Of a stretch of 28,614 bases of DNA, positions 6,488-13,960 are shown one piece after another; positions within the stretch are counted from its first letter, which is position 1, and each line of letters opens with the position of its first letter. The stretch is from Negativibacillus sp. (lineage in GTDB: Bacteria > Bacillota > Clostridia > Oscillospirales > Ruminococcaceae). The notes under the pieces are model-generated. The model was not told the DNA's origin and ran no database searches. It saw only the letters and a program-made list of their open reading frames with translations. The DNA is taken from assembly GCA_020024325.1 (NCBI GenBank), contig JAHHTY010000025.1:1-28614 (forward strand), in the 5' to 3' direction. The translations under genes and the position numbers were made by a program.

Positions 6488-8260
6488 TTGAGCCAAGGCA
6501 AAATTGTTAAAGTTGCCGGTCCGCTGATTGTTGCTGAAAATATGCGTGACGCCAATATGTTCGACGTAGTGCACGTAGGCAAACAGAAACTCATCGGTGA
6601 AATTATCGAGATGAGAGATGACAAGGCATCTATTCAGGTATACGAGGAAACTGCCGGTATCGGTCCTGGAGATTTGGTTGAATCTACCGGTGCTCCTCTG
6701 TCCGTTGAGCTGGCTCCGGGTGTTCTAACCAGCATTTTTGATGGTATCCAGCGTCCTCTGACCAAGATCAGAGAAATTGCAGGAAGCAATATCACCAGAG
6801 GTATTGAGGTTACTTCACTGGACCACGAAAAGAAGTGGGACTTCGTTGCAACTGCTAAAGTTGGCGATCATGTTGTTATGGGTGATATTCTCGGTACTGT
6901 TCAGGAAACTTCTATCGTTACCCATAAAGTTATGGTTCCACAGGGGGCTGAAGGTGAGATTGTCGAGATTTATTCCGGCAGCTACAACATTACCCAAACC
7001 ATTGCAAAAATCAAAGACAAAGAGGGCAACATCCACGATGTCTGCATGCTCCAAAAATGGCCTGTTCGTGTACAGCGTCCATATGCTCAGAAGCTCTCTC
7101 CTGATATTCCGATGATTACCGGACAGCGTGTTATTGACACCCTGTTCCCTATCTCTAAAGGCGGTACAGCTGCTGTTCCTGGTCCTTTTGGTTCCGGTAA
7201 AACTGTTGTACAGCACCAGCTTGCAAAATGGTCTGACGTAGACATCGTTGTTTACATCGGCTGCGGTGAGCGTGGTAACGAAATGACCGACGTTCTGAAC
7301 GAGTTCCCAGAACTGAAAGACCCTAAAACCGGCGAATCTTTGATGTTCCGTACTGTTCTGATTGCAAACACCTCCGATATGCCTGTTGCTGCTCGTGAGG
7401 CTTCCATTTACACGGGTATTACCATTGCTGAGTATTACCGTGATATGGGCTACTCTGTTGCTATCATGGCTGACTCCACTTCCCGTTGGGCAGAGGCTCT
7501 GCGTGAAATGTCCGGTCGTTTGGAAGAGATGCCTGGTGAAGAAGGTTACCCTGCTTACCTGACTTCTCGTCTTGCTCAGTTCTATGAGCGTGCAGGTCGT
7601 TTTATCTGTAATGGTACCGATGCTCGTGAAGGTTCTCTGACCGCTATCGGCGCTGTATCCCCTGCCGGCGGTGATAACTCCGACCCTGTTGTACAGGCTA
7701 CCCTGCGTATCGTTAAGGTATTCTGGGGTCTTGATTCCTCTCTTGCTTATAAACGTCACTTCCCTGCTATCAACTGGCTGACTTCCTACTCTTTGTATAT
7801 GGATCAGATCGGCGAGTGGATGGACAAAAATATTTCGGACGAATGGTCCGGTCTGCATCATGATGCAATGCTTCTGCTCCAGCAGGAATCCGAGCTGGAA
7901 GAAATCGTAAAACTGGTTGGTTACGACTCCCTGTCTGCTCCTGACCGTTTAACCTTGGAATCTGCACGTTCTGTTCGTGAAGACTATCTCCAGCAGAACG
8001 CATTTGATGATGCTGATACTTATACCTCCAATGAAAAACAGTACAAGATGCTCAAAATGATTCTTTCTTTCTCTAAAGAATGTAAGAACGCATTGAACAG
8101 CGGTGTTAAAGTTGATAAACTGCTGCATCTGCCTGTATCCGAAAAAATTGCTCGTGCAAAATATGTTCCTGAAGAAAAATTTGAAGCATACTTCCAGGAT
8201 ACTATGACAGAAATTGAAACATCTGTTGCAAAAGTTATTTCCGAGGAGGTATCTGCATAA
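6488..8260 (+). CDS. ntpA: V-type ATP synthase catalytic subunit A
   Basis: This is the ATP-hydrolysing subunit of the V1 head. An in-frame GTG at 6479 lies inside the Shine-Dalgarno AGTAGGTGA, so I place the start at TTG 6488, giving 590 residues. With that numbering the P-loop GPFGSGKT falls at 232-239 with Lys238. The GERGNE motif puts the catalytic Glu at 261 and Arg at 262. These numbers match E. hirae NtpA, which supports the chosen start. The N-terminal barrel, the bulge (non-homologous) domain at about 110-200 that marks A-type subunits, the nucleotide domain and the C-terminal helical domain are all present. The stop overlaps the ntpB start as TAATG, which couples production of A and B. 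Confidence 0.97.
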   Translation: MSQGKIVKVAGPLIVAENMRDANMFDVVHVGKQKLIGEIIEMRDDKASIQVYEETAGIGPGDLVESTGAPLSVELAPGVLTSIFDGIQRPLTKIREIAGSNITRGIEVTSLDHEKKWDFVATAKVGDHVVMGDILGTVQETSIVTHKVMVPQGAEGEIVEIYSGSYNITQTIAKIKDKEGNIHDVCMLQKWPVRVQRPYAQKLSPDIPMITGQRVIDTLFPISKGGTAAVPGPFGSGKTVVQHQLAKWSDVDIVVYIGCGERGNEMTDVLNEFPELKDPKTGESLMFRTVLIANTSDMPVAAREASIYTGITIAEYYRDMGYSVAIMADSTSRWAEALREMSGRLEEMPGEEGYPAYLTSRLAQFYERAGRFICNGTDAREGSLTAIGAVSPAGGDNSDPVVQATLRIVKVFWGLDSSLAYKRHFPAINWLTSYSLYMDQIGEWMDKNISDEWSGLHHDAMLLLQQESELEEIVKLVGYDSLSAPDRLTLESARSVREDYLQQNAFDDADTYTSNEKQYKMLKMILSFSKECKNALNSGVKVDKLLHLPVSEKIARAKYVPEEKFEAYFQDTMTEIETSVAKVISEEVSA

Positions 8261-9639
8261 TGTTAAAAGAATACCGCACTATAAGAGAAGTCGCAGGTCC
8301 TCTGATGATGGTTTCCGGCGTAGAAGGCGTTACCTTCGACGAGCTGGGCGAAATCGAACTGCCAAGTGGTGAAATTCGCCGCTGCAAAGTTCTGGAAGTA
8401 GATGGCGGAAACGCTGTTGTTCAGTTGTTTGAAAGCTCCGCAGGTATTAACCTTCGTGACAGTAAAGTTCGTTTCTTCGGTCATGGACTTCAGCTGCCTG
8501 TTTCCGAAGATATGCTGGGACGTGTATTCTCCGGTATGGGTCGCCCAATTGACGGTGGTCCGGACATCATTCCTGATGAGAGAATTGACATCAACGGCGT
8601 TCCTATGAACCCTGCTGCTCGTGTATATCCAAACGAATTTATCCAGACCGGTATCTCTGCTATCGACGGTCTGAACACACTGGTTCGTGGTCAGAAACTG
8701 CCTATCTTCTCCGGTTCCGGTCTGCCACACGCAAAACTGGCTGCACAGATTGCCCGTCAGGCAAAAGTACTGAACGCTAACGATAAATTCGCAGTAGTAT
8801 TTGCTGCTATCGGTATCACTTTCGAGGAAGCTGACTTCTTTATCAACGACTTTACCAAAACCGGTGCTATCGACCGTACCGTAATGTTCATGAACTTGGC
8901 AAACGACCCTGCTATCGAGCGTATTTCTACTCCTCGTATGGCTCTGACCGCTGCTGAATATCTGGCTTTCGAAAAAGATATGCACGTTCTGGTTATCCTC
9001 ACCGATATCACCAACTACGCAGAGGCTCTGCGTGAGGTTTCCGCTGCTCGTAAAGAAGTTCCTGGTCGTCGTGGTTATCCGGGCTACCTGTACACCGACT
9101 TGGCTACTCTGTACGAAAGAGCCGGAAGAAAGATGGGCTCCGAAGGTTCCATCACCATGATTCCTATTCTTTCCATGCCGGAAGATGATAAAACTCACCC
9201 AATCCCTGACTTGACCGGATACATCACCGAAGGTCAGATTATTCTGTCCCGTGATCTGTACCGCAAGAATATCACCCCTCCAATTGACGTACTGCCTTCT
9301 CTGTCCCGTTTGAAGGATAAAGGTATCGGTGTTGGAAAAACCCGTGAAGACCACTCCGGAACCCTCAACCAGCTGTTTGCTGCATACTCTCGTGGTAAAG
9401 ATGCAAAAGAGCTGATGAGCATTCTGGGTGAAGCTGCTCTTTCCGAAACCGACCTGCTGTACGCAAAATTTGCGGATGAGTTTGAGAAACGCTATGTTTC
9501 CCAGGGCTATTATACCAACCGTTCTATCGAGGAAACCCTCGACATCGGCTGGGAGCTGCTCTCCATCCTGCCAGAATCTGAGCTGAAACGTATCAAGCCT
9601 GAGATGATTGAAAAATACCTTCCGAAAAAAGACAAATAA
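8260..9639 (+). CDS. ntpB: V-type ATP synthase regulatory subunit B
   Basis: This 459-residue non-catalytic partner alternates with subunit A in the A3B3 head. It has the degenerate P-loop region SGSGLPHAKLAAQIARQ (151-167) in place of a true Walker A. It also has ILTDITNYAEALREVSAAR (246-264), PGRRGYPGYLYTDLA (268-282) and LSRLKDKGIG (348-357). Arg350 aligns in number and context with the arginine finger of E. hirae NtpB that reaches into the A-subunit site. Length is normal. The ATG shares a base with the ntpA stop, and its Shine-Dalgarno GAGGAGGT (8243-8250) lies within ntpA. Confidence 0.98.
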   Translation: MLKEYRTIREVAGPLMMVSGVEGVTFDELGEIELPSGEIRRCKVLEVDGGNAVVQLFESSAGINLRDSKVRFFGHGLQLPVSEDMLGRVFSGMGRPIDGGPDIIPDERIDINGVPMNPAARVYPNEFIQTGISAIDGLNTLVRGQKLPIFSGSGLPHAKLAAQIARQAKVLNANDKFAVVFAAIGITFEEADFFINDFTKTGAIDRTVMFMNLANDPAIERISTPRMALTAAEYLAFEKDMHVLVILTDITNYAEALREVSAARKEVPGRRGYPGYLYTDLATLYERAGRKMGSEGSITMIPILSMPEDDKTHPIPDLTGYITEGQIILSRDLYRKNITPPIDVLPSLSRLKDKGIGVGKTREDHSGTLNQLFAAYSRGKDAKELMSILGEAALSETDLLYAKFADEFEKRYVSQGYYTNRSIEETLDIGWELLSILPESELKRIKPEMIEKYLPKKDK

Positions 9640-9652
9640 GGAGGGGTAATAA

Positions 9653-10336
9653 ATGGCATTGATTAACGTCAACCCAACCCGTATGGAGATGTCCCGTTTG
9701 AAAAAACGTCTTGCCACCTCTATCAGAGGTCACAAGCTGCTGAAAGATAAGCGAGATGACCTGATGAAAAAGTTCCTTGATTTGATTCGTCAAAACAAGG
9801 AACTGCGAGAACAGGTTGAAAAAGAAATCAGCGACATCTACGGTGGATTTGTGGTTGCAAGTGCAGTCATGAGTCCTCAGATGCTGGAAGAAGCATTGAT
9901 GCTTCCAAAGCAAAGCATTGACCTTGAAGTAGGCGAACGCAACGTTATGAGCGTTACTGTTCCTTCCTTTGAGTTTATTGCCTCTGAAAATTCTGACAGC
10001 GATATTTATTCTTACGGTTTTGTTTCCACCTCCGGCGAGTTGGATGATTCCGTAGCTGCTGTAAAAAACGTTCTTCCTCATCTTCTGGAACTTGCTCAGA
10101 TTGAAAAAAGTGCACAGATGATTGCAGAGGAAATCGAACGTACCCGCCGTCGTGTAAACGCTTTGGAGTATGTTCAGATTCCTGACCTTCAGGAAACCAT
10201 CAAATATATTAAGATGAAACTGGATGAAAACGAACGTGGAAATCTGGCTCGTCTGATGAAAATTAAAGATATGATGGTAGAACAAGCAATGGAAGCAAAA
10301 CGTCAAAACAGCACCAATACACAGTCAGATTCATAA
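9653..10336 (+). CDS. ntpD: V-type ATP synthase subunit D (central rotor shaft)
   Basis: This 227-residue protein forms the long antiparallel coiled-coil shaft turning inside the A3B3 head. The N-terminus INVNPTRMEMSRLKKRL and the C-terminal NALEYVQIPDLQETIKYI are the family hallmarks that form the two shaft helices. Between them is the globular region ending in the rotor foot. It has a strong AAGGAGGGG site 13 bases after ntpB. It is the last gene of the operon and is followed directly by a terminator. The ntpH and ntpJ genes of the E. hirae operon are absent here. Confidence 0.96.
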   Translation: MALINVNPTRMEMSRLKKRLATSIRGHKLLKDKRDDLMKKFLDLIRQNKELREQVEKEISDIYGGFVVASAVMSPQMLEEALMLPKQSIDLEVGERNVMSVTVPSFEFIASENSDSDIYSYGFVSTSGELDDSVAAVKNVLPHLLELAQIEKSAQMIAEEIERTRRRVNALEYVQIPDLQETIKYIKMKLDENERGNLARLMKIKDMMVEQAMEAKRQNSTNTQSDS

Positions 10337-10348
10337 ATAGCTTTTTTA

Positions 10349-10382
10349 GGTTCCCTGTCACAAATGGCGGGGAACCTTTTTT
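10349..10382 (+). terminator. Terminator of the ATPase operon
   Basis: A 7-bp GC-rich stem GGTTCCC (10349-10355) pairs with GGGAACC (10370-10376), followed by six T's. It lies 12 bases after the ntpD stop. Confidence 0.9.
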
Positions 10383-10399
10383 ATATCTTTATTTCTTAA

Positions 10400-10415
10400 A
10401 TTAGCTATTGCTAAC
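10400..10415 (-). promoter_or_regulatory. Operator copy 1, upstream of the -35 box
   Basis: Read on the minus strand this is GTTAGCAATAGCTAAT, one of three near-identical 16-bp palindromes in this intergenic region. On the plus strand the core is TTAGC-TATT-GCTAA. It ends 10 bp before the -35 box. Confidence 0.7.
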
Positions 10416-10425
10416 TTTTTCCTTC

Positions 10426-10454
10426 TTGACATTCTTTTCTGAAAATGATATATT
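10426..10454 (+). promoter_or_regulatory. Promoter of the DUF3793-flavodoxin operon
   Basis: A perfect TTGACA (10426-10431), a 17-bp spacer and TATATT (10449-10454) predict a start site near 10461. Operator copies flank it on both sides, so it should be tightly repressible. Confidence 0.85.
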
Positions 10455-10463
10455 ATAAGCACA

Positions 10464-10481
10464 GGTTAGCAATAACTAACC
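10464..10481 (+). promoter_or_regulatory. Operator copy 2, over the start-site region
   Basis: A perfect 6-bp inverted repeat GGTTAG-CAATAA-CTAACC. It begins nine bases after the -10 box, so a bound repressor would block promoter clearance. Confidence 0.75.
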
Positions 10482-10527
10482 CATATGAAACCAAATGGAG
10501 TTTGTCTCCTTTTTCTTTTTCCTTTTG

Positions 10528-10543
10528 GTTAGCAATTACTAAC
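10528..10543 (+). promoter_or_regulatory. Operator copy 3, in the 5' untranslated region
   Basis: A perfect 5-bp inverted repeat GTTAG-CAATTA-CTAAC just before the ribosome binding site. Its centre lies 63 bp from copy 2, and copy 2 lies 65 bp from copy 1, close to six helical turns each. Confidence 0.7.
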
Positions 10544-10560
10544 TATGTGAGGTGTTATTC

Positions 10561-11139
10561 ATGTTTAGATTTGATAAAGCGTTGGTTTACCACTGCTCCC
10601 CCACTCTCAGCGGATTAAAACCGGCAAATCTACTTTCCCTTTCTAAAGAGGACTATCCCAATCTTCCCGAACTGGTTCAGGAATACTCAGGGTTATTGTC
10701 TTGTAAGGGAATCTCTTTCTCCATACTTTGTGAATGTAGTTGCCGTTGGCTGTTGCTGATATTCCGTAGAGAGATGCTTCAGGCACAGCTTTCTTCCCCG
10801 GCTGTGCAATCTCTGCTTGCAGAGGAAGGTTATCCCATCTCTTCTTCAATCGACGTGGATCATTTGCTCTCTCATCTAAAAAGCAGGCTCACTTCTGCCG
10901 ATAACTTTCCTCATGAAATCGGCGTATTTCTTGGATATCCTCTAGAAGATGTTCTGGGTTTCCGCCGATTCAAGGGAGAGGGTTGCAAACTATGTGGTTA
11001 CTGGAAAGTATACAGCGACGTAGATTCTGCAAAACAATGTTTTGAAAAATTTGACCGCTGCCGTGCAATCCTGTTTTCCCATCTGATGGCAGGTAGCCCA
11101 CTTACTGAATTAGTTGTTTCGCCTGCAAAGGCTGCTTAA
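10561..11139 (+). CDS. DUF3793 family protein
   Basis: This soluble 192-residue protein matches what I know of DUF3793. It has a central HEIGVFLGYPLEDVLGF segment (118-134), then a Cys-containing GCKLCGYWKVY (141-151) and an AKQCFEKFDRC helix. The biochemical role is unknown. The family occurs in Clostridia beside ferrous-iron transport genes and flavodoxins, and here it directly precedes a flavodoxin under shared operators. This suggests a part in iron or redox homeostasis. The N-terminal part also holds several cysteines, which could bind metal. An upstream in-frame GTG at 10552 overlaps the Shine-Dalgarno GTGAGGTG, so ATG at 10561 is preferred. Confidence 0.82.
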   Translation: MFRFDKALVYHCSPTLSGLKPANLLSLSKEDYPNLPELVQEYSGLLSCKGISFSILCECSCRWLLLIFRREMLQAQLSSPAVQSLLAEEGYPISSSIDVDHLLSHLKSRLTSADNFPHEIGVFLGYPLEDVLGFRRFKGEGCKLCGYWKVYSDVDSAKQCFEKFDRCRAILFSHLMAGSPLTELVVSPAKAA

Positions 11140-11169
11140 AATTTATTCTTCATATTGGAGGTTTTTACA

Positions 11170-11598
11170 ATGAATAAAATTGCTGTAATTTATTGGTCCG
11201 GAACCGGCAACACTCAGTCTATGGCAGAAGCAGTTGCTGAAGGCATCAACGCAAGTGGTTCTGAAGCTGTTTTAATGAATGTTTCCGACACAACCGCTGC
11301 TGATGCTGCTACCTATGAAAGACTGGCTCTGGGCTGTCCTGCAATGGGTGGAGAAGTTTTAGAAGAAAGCGAATTTGATCCATTCTTCACTGATCTTGAA
11401 CAGAATCTTTCCGGCAAAAAGGTTGCCCTCTTCGGTTCCTATGGTTGGGGAGATGGTCAATGGATGCGTGATTGGCAGGATCGTGTTACTGCTGCTGGTG
11501 CAGAAATTGTTTCCGGCGAAGGTCTTATTCTGAACGAAACCCCTGACGCTGCCGGACTGGAACAGTGCCGTGAATTAGGCAAACTGATTTCCGAATAA
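11170..11598 (+). CDS. Flavodoxin (short-chain)
   Basis: This 142-residue FMN-binding electron carrier commonly replaces ferredoxin when iron is scarce. The phosphate-binding loop WSGTGNTQ (9-16) follows the first strand. The isoalloxazine-binding loops contain GCPAMGGE (55-62) and FGSYGWGDGQW (88-98), typical of clostridial short-chain flavodoxins. ATG at 11170 follows TTGGAGG (11155-11161), and the longer in-frame TTG at 11155 is part of that site. It lies 30 bases after the DUF3793 gene and before a strong terminator, so the two form one operon. The three upstream operators are consistent with induction under metal limitation. Confidence 0.94.
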   Translation: MNKIAVIYWSGTGNTQSMAEAVAEGINASGSEAVLMNVSDTTAADAATYERLALGCPAMGGEVLEESEFDPFFTDLEQNLSGKKVALFGSYGWGDGQWMRDWQDRVTAAGAEIVSGEGLILNETPDAAGLEQCRELGKLISE

Positions 11599-11660
11599 TT
11601 CAACATTATTTTCCTTTTGATACCCCATTTCTAAGCTCTTTCTATAAAATAAATCCCTAT

Positions 11661-11713
11661 ATCCAACGTCCACATCTGTATTGAGAAATACAAATGTGGA
11701 CGTTGGATTTTTT
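11661..11713 (+). terminator. Terminator after the flavodoxin gene
   Basis: A perfect 15-bp stem (11661-11675 with 11694-11708) is extended by a second 6-bp stem TGTATT/AATACA (11677-11682 with 11687-11692), with a TTTTT tract following. It lies just beside the stop of the convergent alcohol dehydrogenase gene. Confidence 0.9.
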
Positions 11714-11716
11714 GTA

Positions 11717-12880
11717 CTATTTCATATTCTGCAATATTTCAAAAATATCTTCTTTTCTCGCGGATTTTGGACTGACAAGCAATGCACCATCATTTGCTGC
11801 CAAATTAACAATTTTACGAATATCCTTTGGCTGAACCCCTGCTTCCTTCAAAGTTGTCGGGATTCCACATTTTTGATGAAGATGCAACAAGGTATCTTCG
11901 ATTGCTTCAATCAGCTTCTCTCCTCTTTGACGAGCCGGAGTTTCCGCATAGTATTCCGGTCCGCAAAAAGCGCACAGCAATTCGCTGTAACCCTGTTCCA
12001 CTGTATCCAACTGCCACCTCATCACTCTTGGCAGCATTAACCCCACCGCTTCACCATGGGGCACTCCGCACACACTTCCCAATGCATGAGCTGTTGCATG
12101 AACAACACCCACCATCGAGTTAGAAAACGCAATTCCCGCCATTGCAGAAGCATATGCCATCGCCATGCGATAATTTTCGTTTTTGGGTTCTCTTACTGCT
12201 GCAATTAAATTTTTACCAATCAGCTGTACCGCAGCATAGGCATATGCGTTTGAAAGTGGATTTTTTTGCAATCCTGTATAAGCTTCGATCGCATGTGTAA
12301 GGGCATCTATACCACAAGAAGCCGTCAACTTTGGTGGAAGTTTTTCGGTACAGCGTGGATCAAGCACTGCTACATCGGGCAAAAAAGAATCTGAAACAAT
12401 CTCTTGTTTTACCTTGAGTTTATCGTCCTGAACGACCGCTACCCCTGTACACTCAGAACCTGTTCCGGAGGTGGTTGGAACCATGATAAAGGGAATCCTT
12501 TCTCCATGAGTTAGCCACTCGCTTCCTAACAATTCCCGAAGCATCATCTTTTTTTGAGAAAGAAGCACTCTCACAGCCTTTGCTGTATCCAGTACAGAAC
12601 CGCCTCCTATTGCCAGTACACTGTCACAAGCTTCTACCCTTGCTCTGGACGCTAAATCGTCCACCACCTCAAAAGAAGAATCTTTTGGAATATCGCTTTC
12701 AATGACAGCATGATAGTGTCCTCCTATCATCTCCAATATTCCATTTTGCATCATAGTGCGGCTGACCAGAATAATCGGTCTGTGTGCTCCCAGCCTTTCC
12801 AGCTCATACGGGATATTTTCTAAAGCAGATTCCCCGCACAGCAATTTTACCGGGTTATAAAACTCAAAATATTCCGACAT
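11717..12880 (-). CDS. Iron-containing alcohol dehydrogenase
   Basis: This 387-residue member of the group III (Fe-type) dehydrogenases oxidises alcohols or reduces aldehydes with NAD(P). The N-terminal nucleotide domain has GGGS (92-95) and the family segment VPTTSGTGSE (134-143). The C-terminal helical domain supplies the metal ligands Asp192 and His196 (GIDALTHAIEAY), His261 (VVHATAHALG) and His275 (GVPHGEA), a complete set. Length is normal. Substrate cannot be told from sequence; butanol, 1,3-propanediol and lactaldehyde-type enzymes share these motifs. Its ATG shares a base with the stop of the preceding gene (TAATG on the minus strand), so the two are translationally coupled. Confidence 0.93.
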   Translation of the reverse strand: MSEYFEFYNPVKLLCGESALENIPYELERLGAHRPIILVSRTMMQNGILEMIGGHYHAVIESDIPKDSSFEVVDDLASRARVEACDSVLAIGGGSVLDTAKAVRVLLSQKKMMLRELLGSEWLTHGERIPFIMVPTTSGTGSECTGVAVVQDDKLKVKQEIVSDSFLPDVAVLDPRCTEKLPPKLTASCGIDALTHAIEAYTGLQKNPLSNAYAYAAVQLIGKNLIAAVREPKNENYRMAMAYASAMAGIAFSNSMVGVVHATAHALGSVCGVPHGEAVGLMLPRVMRWQLDTVEQGYSELLCAFCGPEYYAETPARQRGEKLIEAIEDTLLHLHQKCGIPTTLKEAGVQPKDIRKIVNLAANDGALLVSPKSARKEDIFEILQNMK

Positions 12881-13497
12881 TATTCTTCTCCTTTCAGCTG
12901 TCTTTTTTGGTGATTATCCTCTGATTTTGTATGCAGCATCTTCCACCATATCTTTAAGCGTTTCTGTGGCAGTTTTTCTCCTTTGGGTAAAATTCTCTTT
13001 AACATAAATTGAGGCATCAGATACGCCTCTGTGCGCTCTATACACCTTAAAAAAGCCATTGCCTTTGAAATTTCACCAATAATTATTAAATCATGCCTTG
13101 CATATGCCTGCGGTGCAGACAGCTGACCTGTCACCATTCTCCACCCTGCCTCCACACTTTTAAATCGAATCTCCAGCATTTTTTCCGGCTCTATCTTACC
13201 AGCTGAAAAACGACTGGTCAAAGAATATGGAATAGACAGTTTTTGACAAACCGATGCAAAGGATTCATGAATATGCTGTAACCCATCAACACGATTCTGC
13301 AAAATAAGTGGATGACGGCTGCCAAAAATCCCTACTGCAAACACAAAGTCAACCGGAAAAGATTCTAACTCCTGTTTTACCAGCTTATCTGTCTTGCTGC
13401 AAACTTTCAAACCTCTTCCCAAAACCGACAAGATTGCCCCAACGCCTTTTCTTTGAAAGGTTCTTTTCTTCAAAATTCTGTCCTTAATTTCTTCCAT
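12880..13497 (-). CDS. Uncharacterised protein, possibly SCP-2 sterol-binding-like
   Basis: I do not firmly recognise this protein. Translation most likely begins at the ATG at 13497 (205 residues), which follows AGAAGGGA. An in-frame ATG at 13533 has no visible ribosome binding site. The first 40 residues are very basic. The rest looks globular, with no membrane segment or signal peptide. The stretch GQLSAPQAYARHDLIIIGEI followed by SKAMAFLRCIERTEAYLMP (about residues 125-160) resembles the C-terminal half of SCP-2-type lipid-binding domains, where a tunnel holds a hydrophobic ligand. That resemblance is by eye only. It is coupled to the alcohol dehydrogenase by a TAATG overlap, so the two products may act together, perhaps on a lipid-like alcohol or aldehyde. 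Confidence 0.6.
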   Translation of the reverse strand: MEEIKDRILKKRTFQRKGVGAILSVLGRGLKVCSKTDKLVKQELESFPVDFVFAVGIFGSRHPLILQNRVDGLQHIHESFASVCQKLSIPYSLTSRFSAGKIEPEKMLEIRFKSVEAGWRMVTGQLSAPQAYARHDLIIIGEISKAMAFLRCIERTEAYLMPQFMLKRILPKGEKLPQKRLKIWWKMLHTKSEDNHQKRQLKGEE

Positions 13498-13573
13498 TTC
13501 TCTTTCCCTTCTAAAATCCCTGTTCTCCTGCATAGAATAGAACAGACTTTTTCTATCTTATAGGAGGTGCCTT

Positions 13574-13954
13574 ATGAATCGCTTTTTTGTTTTTCGTTTC
13601 AAAAAACTGAAAACCGTGTTGTTTGCCGGCTTGTTATTGGGGCTTATTGTTATCACAATGCTTTGTTTAAAGTCCGATAAAGATGTCCCCAATCTCTATG
13701 GCAGTTGGTTCAGTCAAGATAAAGTCCCTATTCAAATGCAAATTACGCCCTCAGAAATACGTCTAAACGATTTTGTTTTTTCTTATGAACTCACTTCACC
13801 TGTCCTCGATTCCCCCGACCGTCAAAACCCACAAGGCTTTGTGATGGATGGAAGAGAGATGGGTGCTGTAAGTGGACGATTTTTCTTTGAAGATGGGCTG
13901 CTTTATTTGGAGGTTGATTCACAAACAAAAATCTTTGAGCAAAAATCAAAATAA
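13574..13954 (+). CDS. Small membrane-anchored protein of unknown function
   Basis: This 126-residue protein is not one I recognise. A basic N-terminus is followed by one strong hydrophobic segment (about residues 14-33) with no lipobox, so it is probably an uncleaved anchor with an outside domain. The outer part (about 40-122) has the alternating polar/hydrophobic pattern of a small beta-rich domain. It contains LYGSWFSQD and ends FFFEDGLLYLEVDSQTKIFE, which recalls lipocalin-like domains of extracytoplasmic proteins. The ATG follows a strong TAGGAGGTG (13561-13569). It diverges from the SCP-2-like gene and its stop lies six bases from the stop of the DHHW gene, so it is transcribed alone. 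Confidence 0.7.
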   Translation: MNRFFVFRFKKLKTVLFAGLLLGLIVITMLCLKSDKDVPNLYGSWFSQDKVPIQMQITPSEIRLNDFVFSYELTSPVLDSPDRQNPQGFVMDGREMGAVSGRFFFEDGLLYLEVDSQTKIFEQKSK

Positions 13955-13960
13955 TATCCG

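Noticed and set aside
6815..7861. 348-codon minus-strand open frame opposite ntpA
   Set aside because: It is antisense to the conserved catalytic subunit gene and shows no independent start signals or recognisable domain.
8263..9717. 484-codon minus-strand open frame opposite ntpB
   Set aside because: It is antisense to a fully conserved V-ATPase B gene. The product is low-complexity-like with no family motif or ribosome binding site, so it is a codon-usage artefact.
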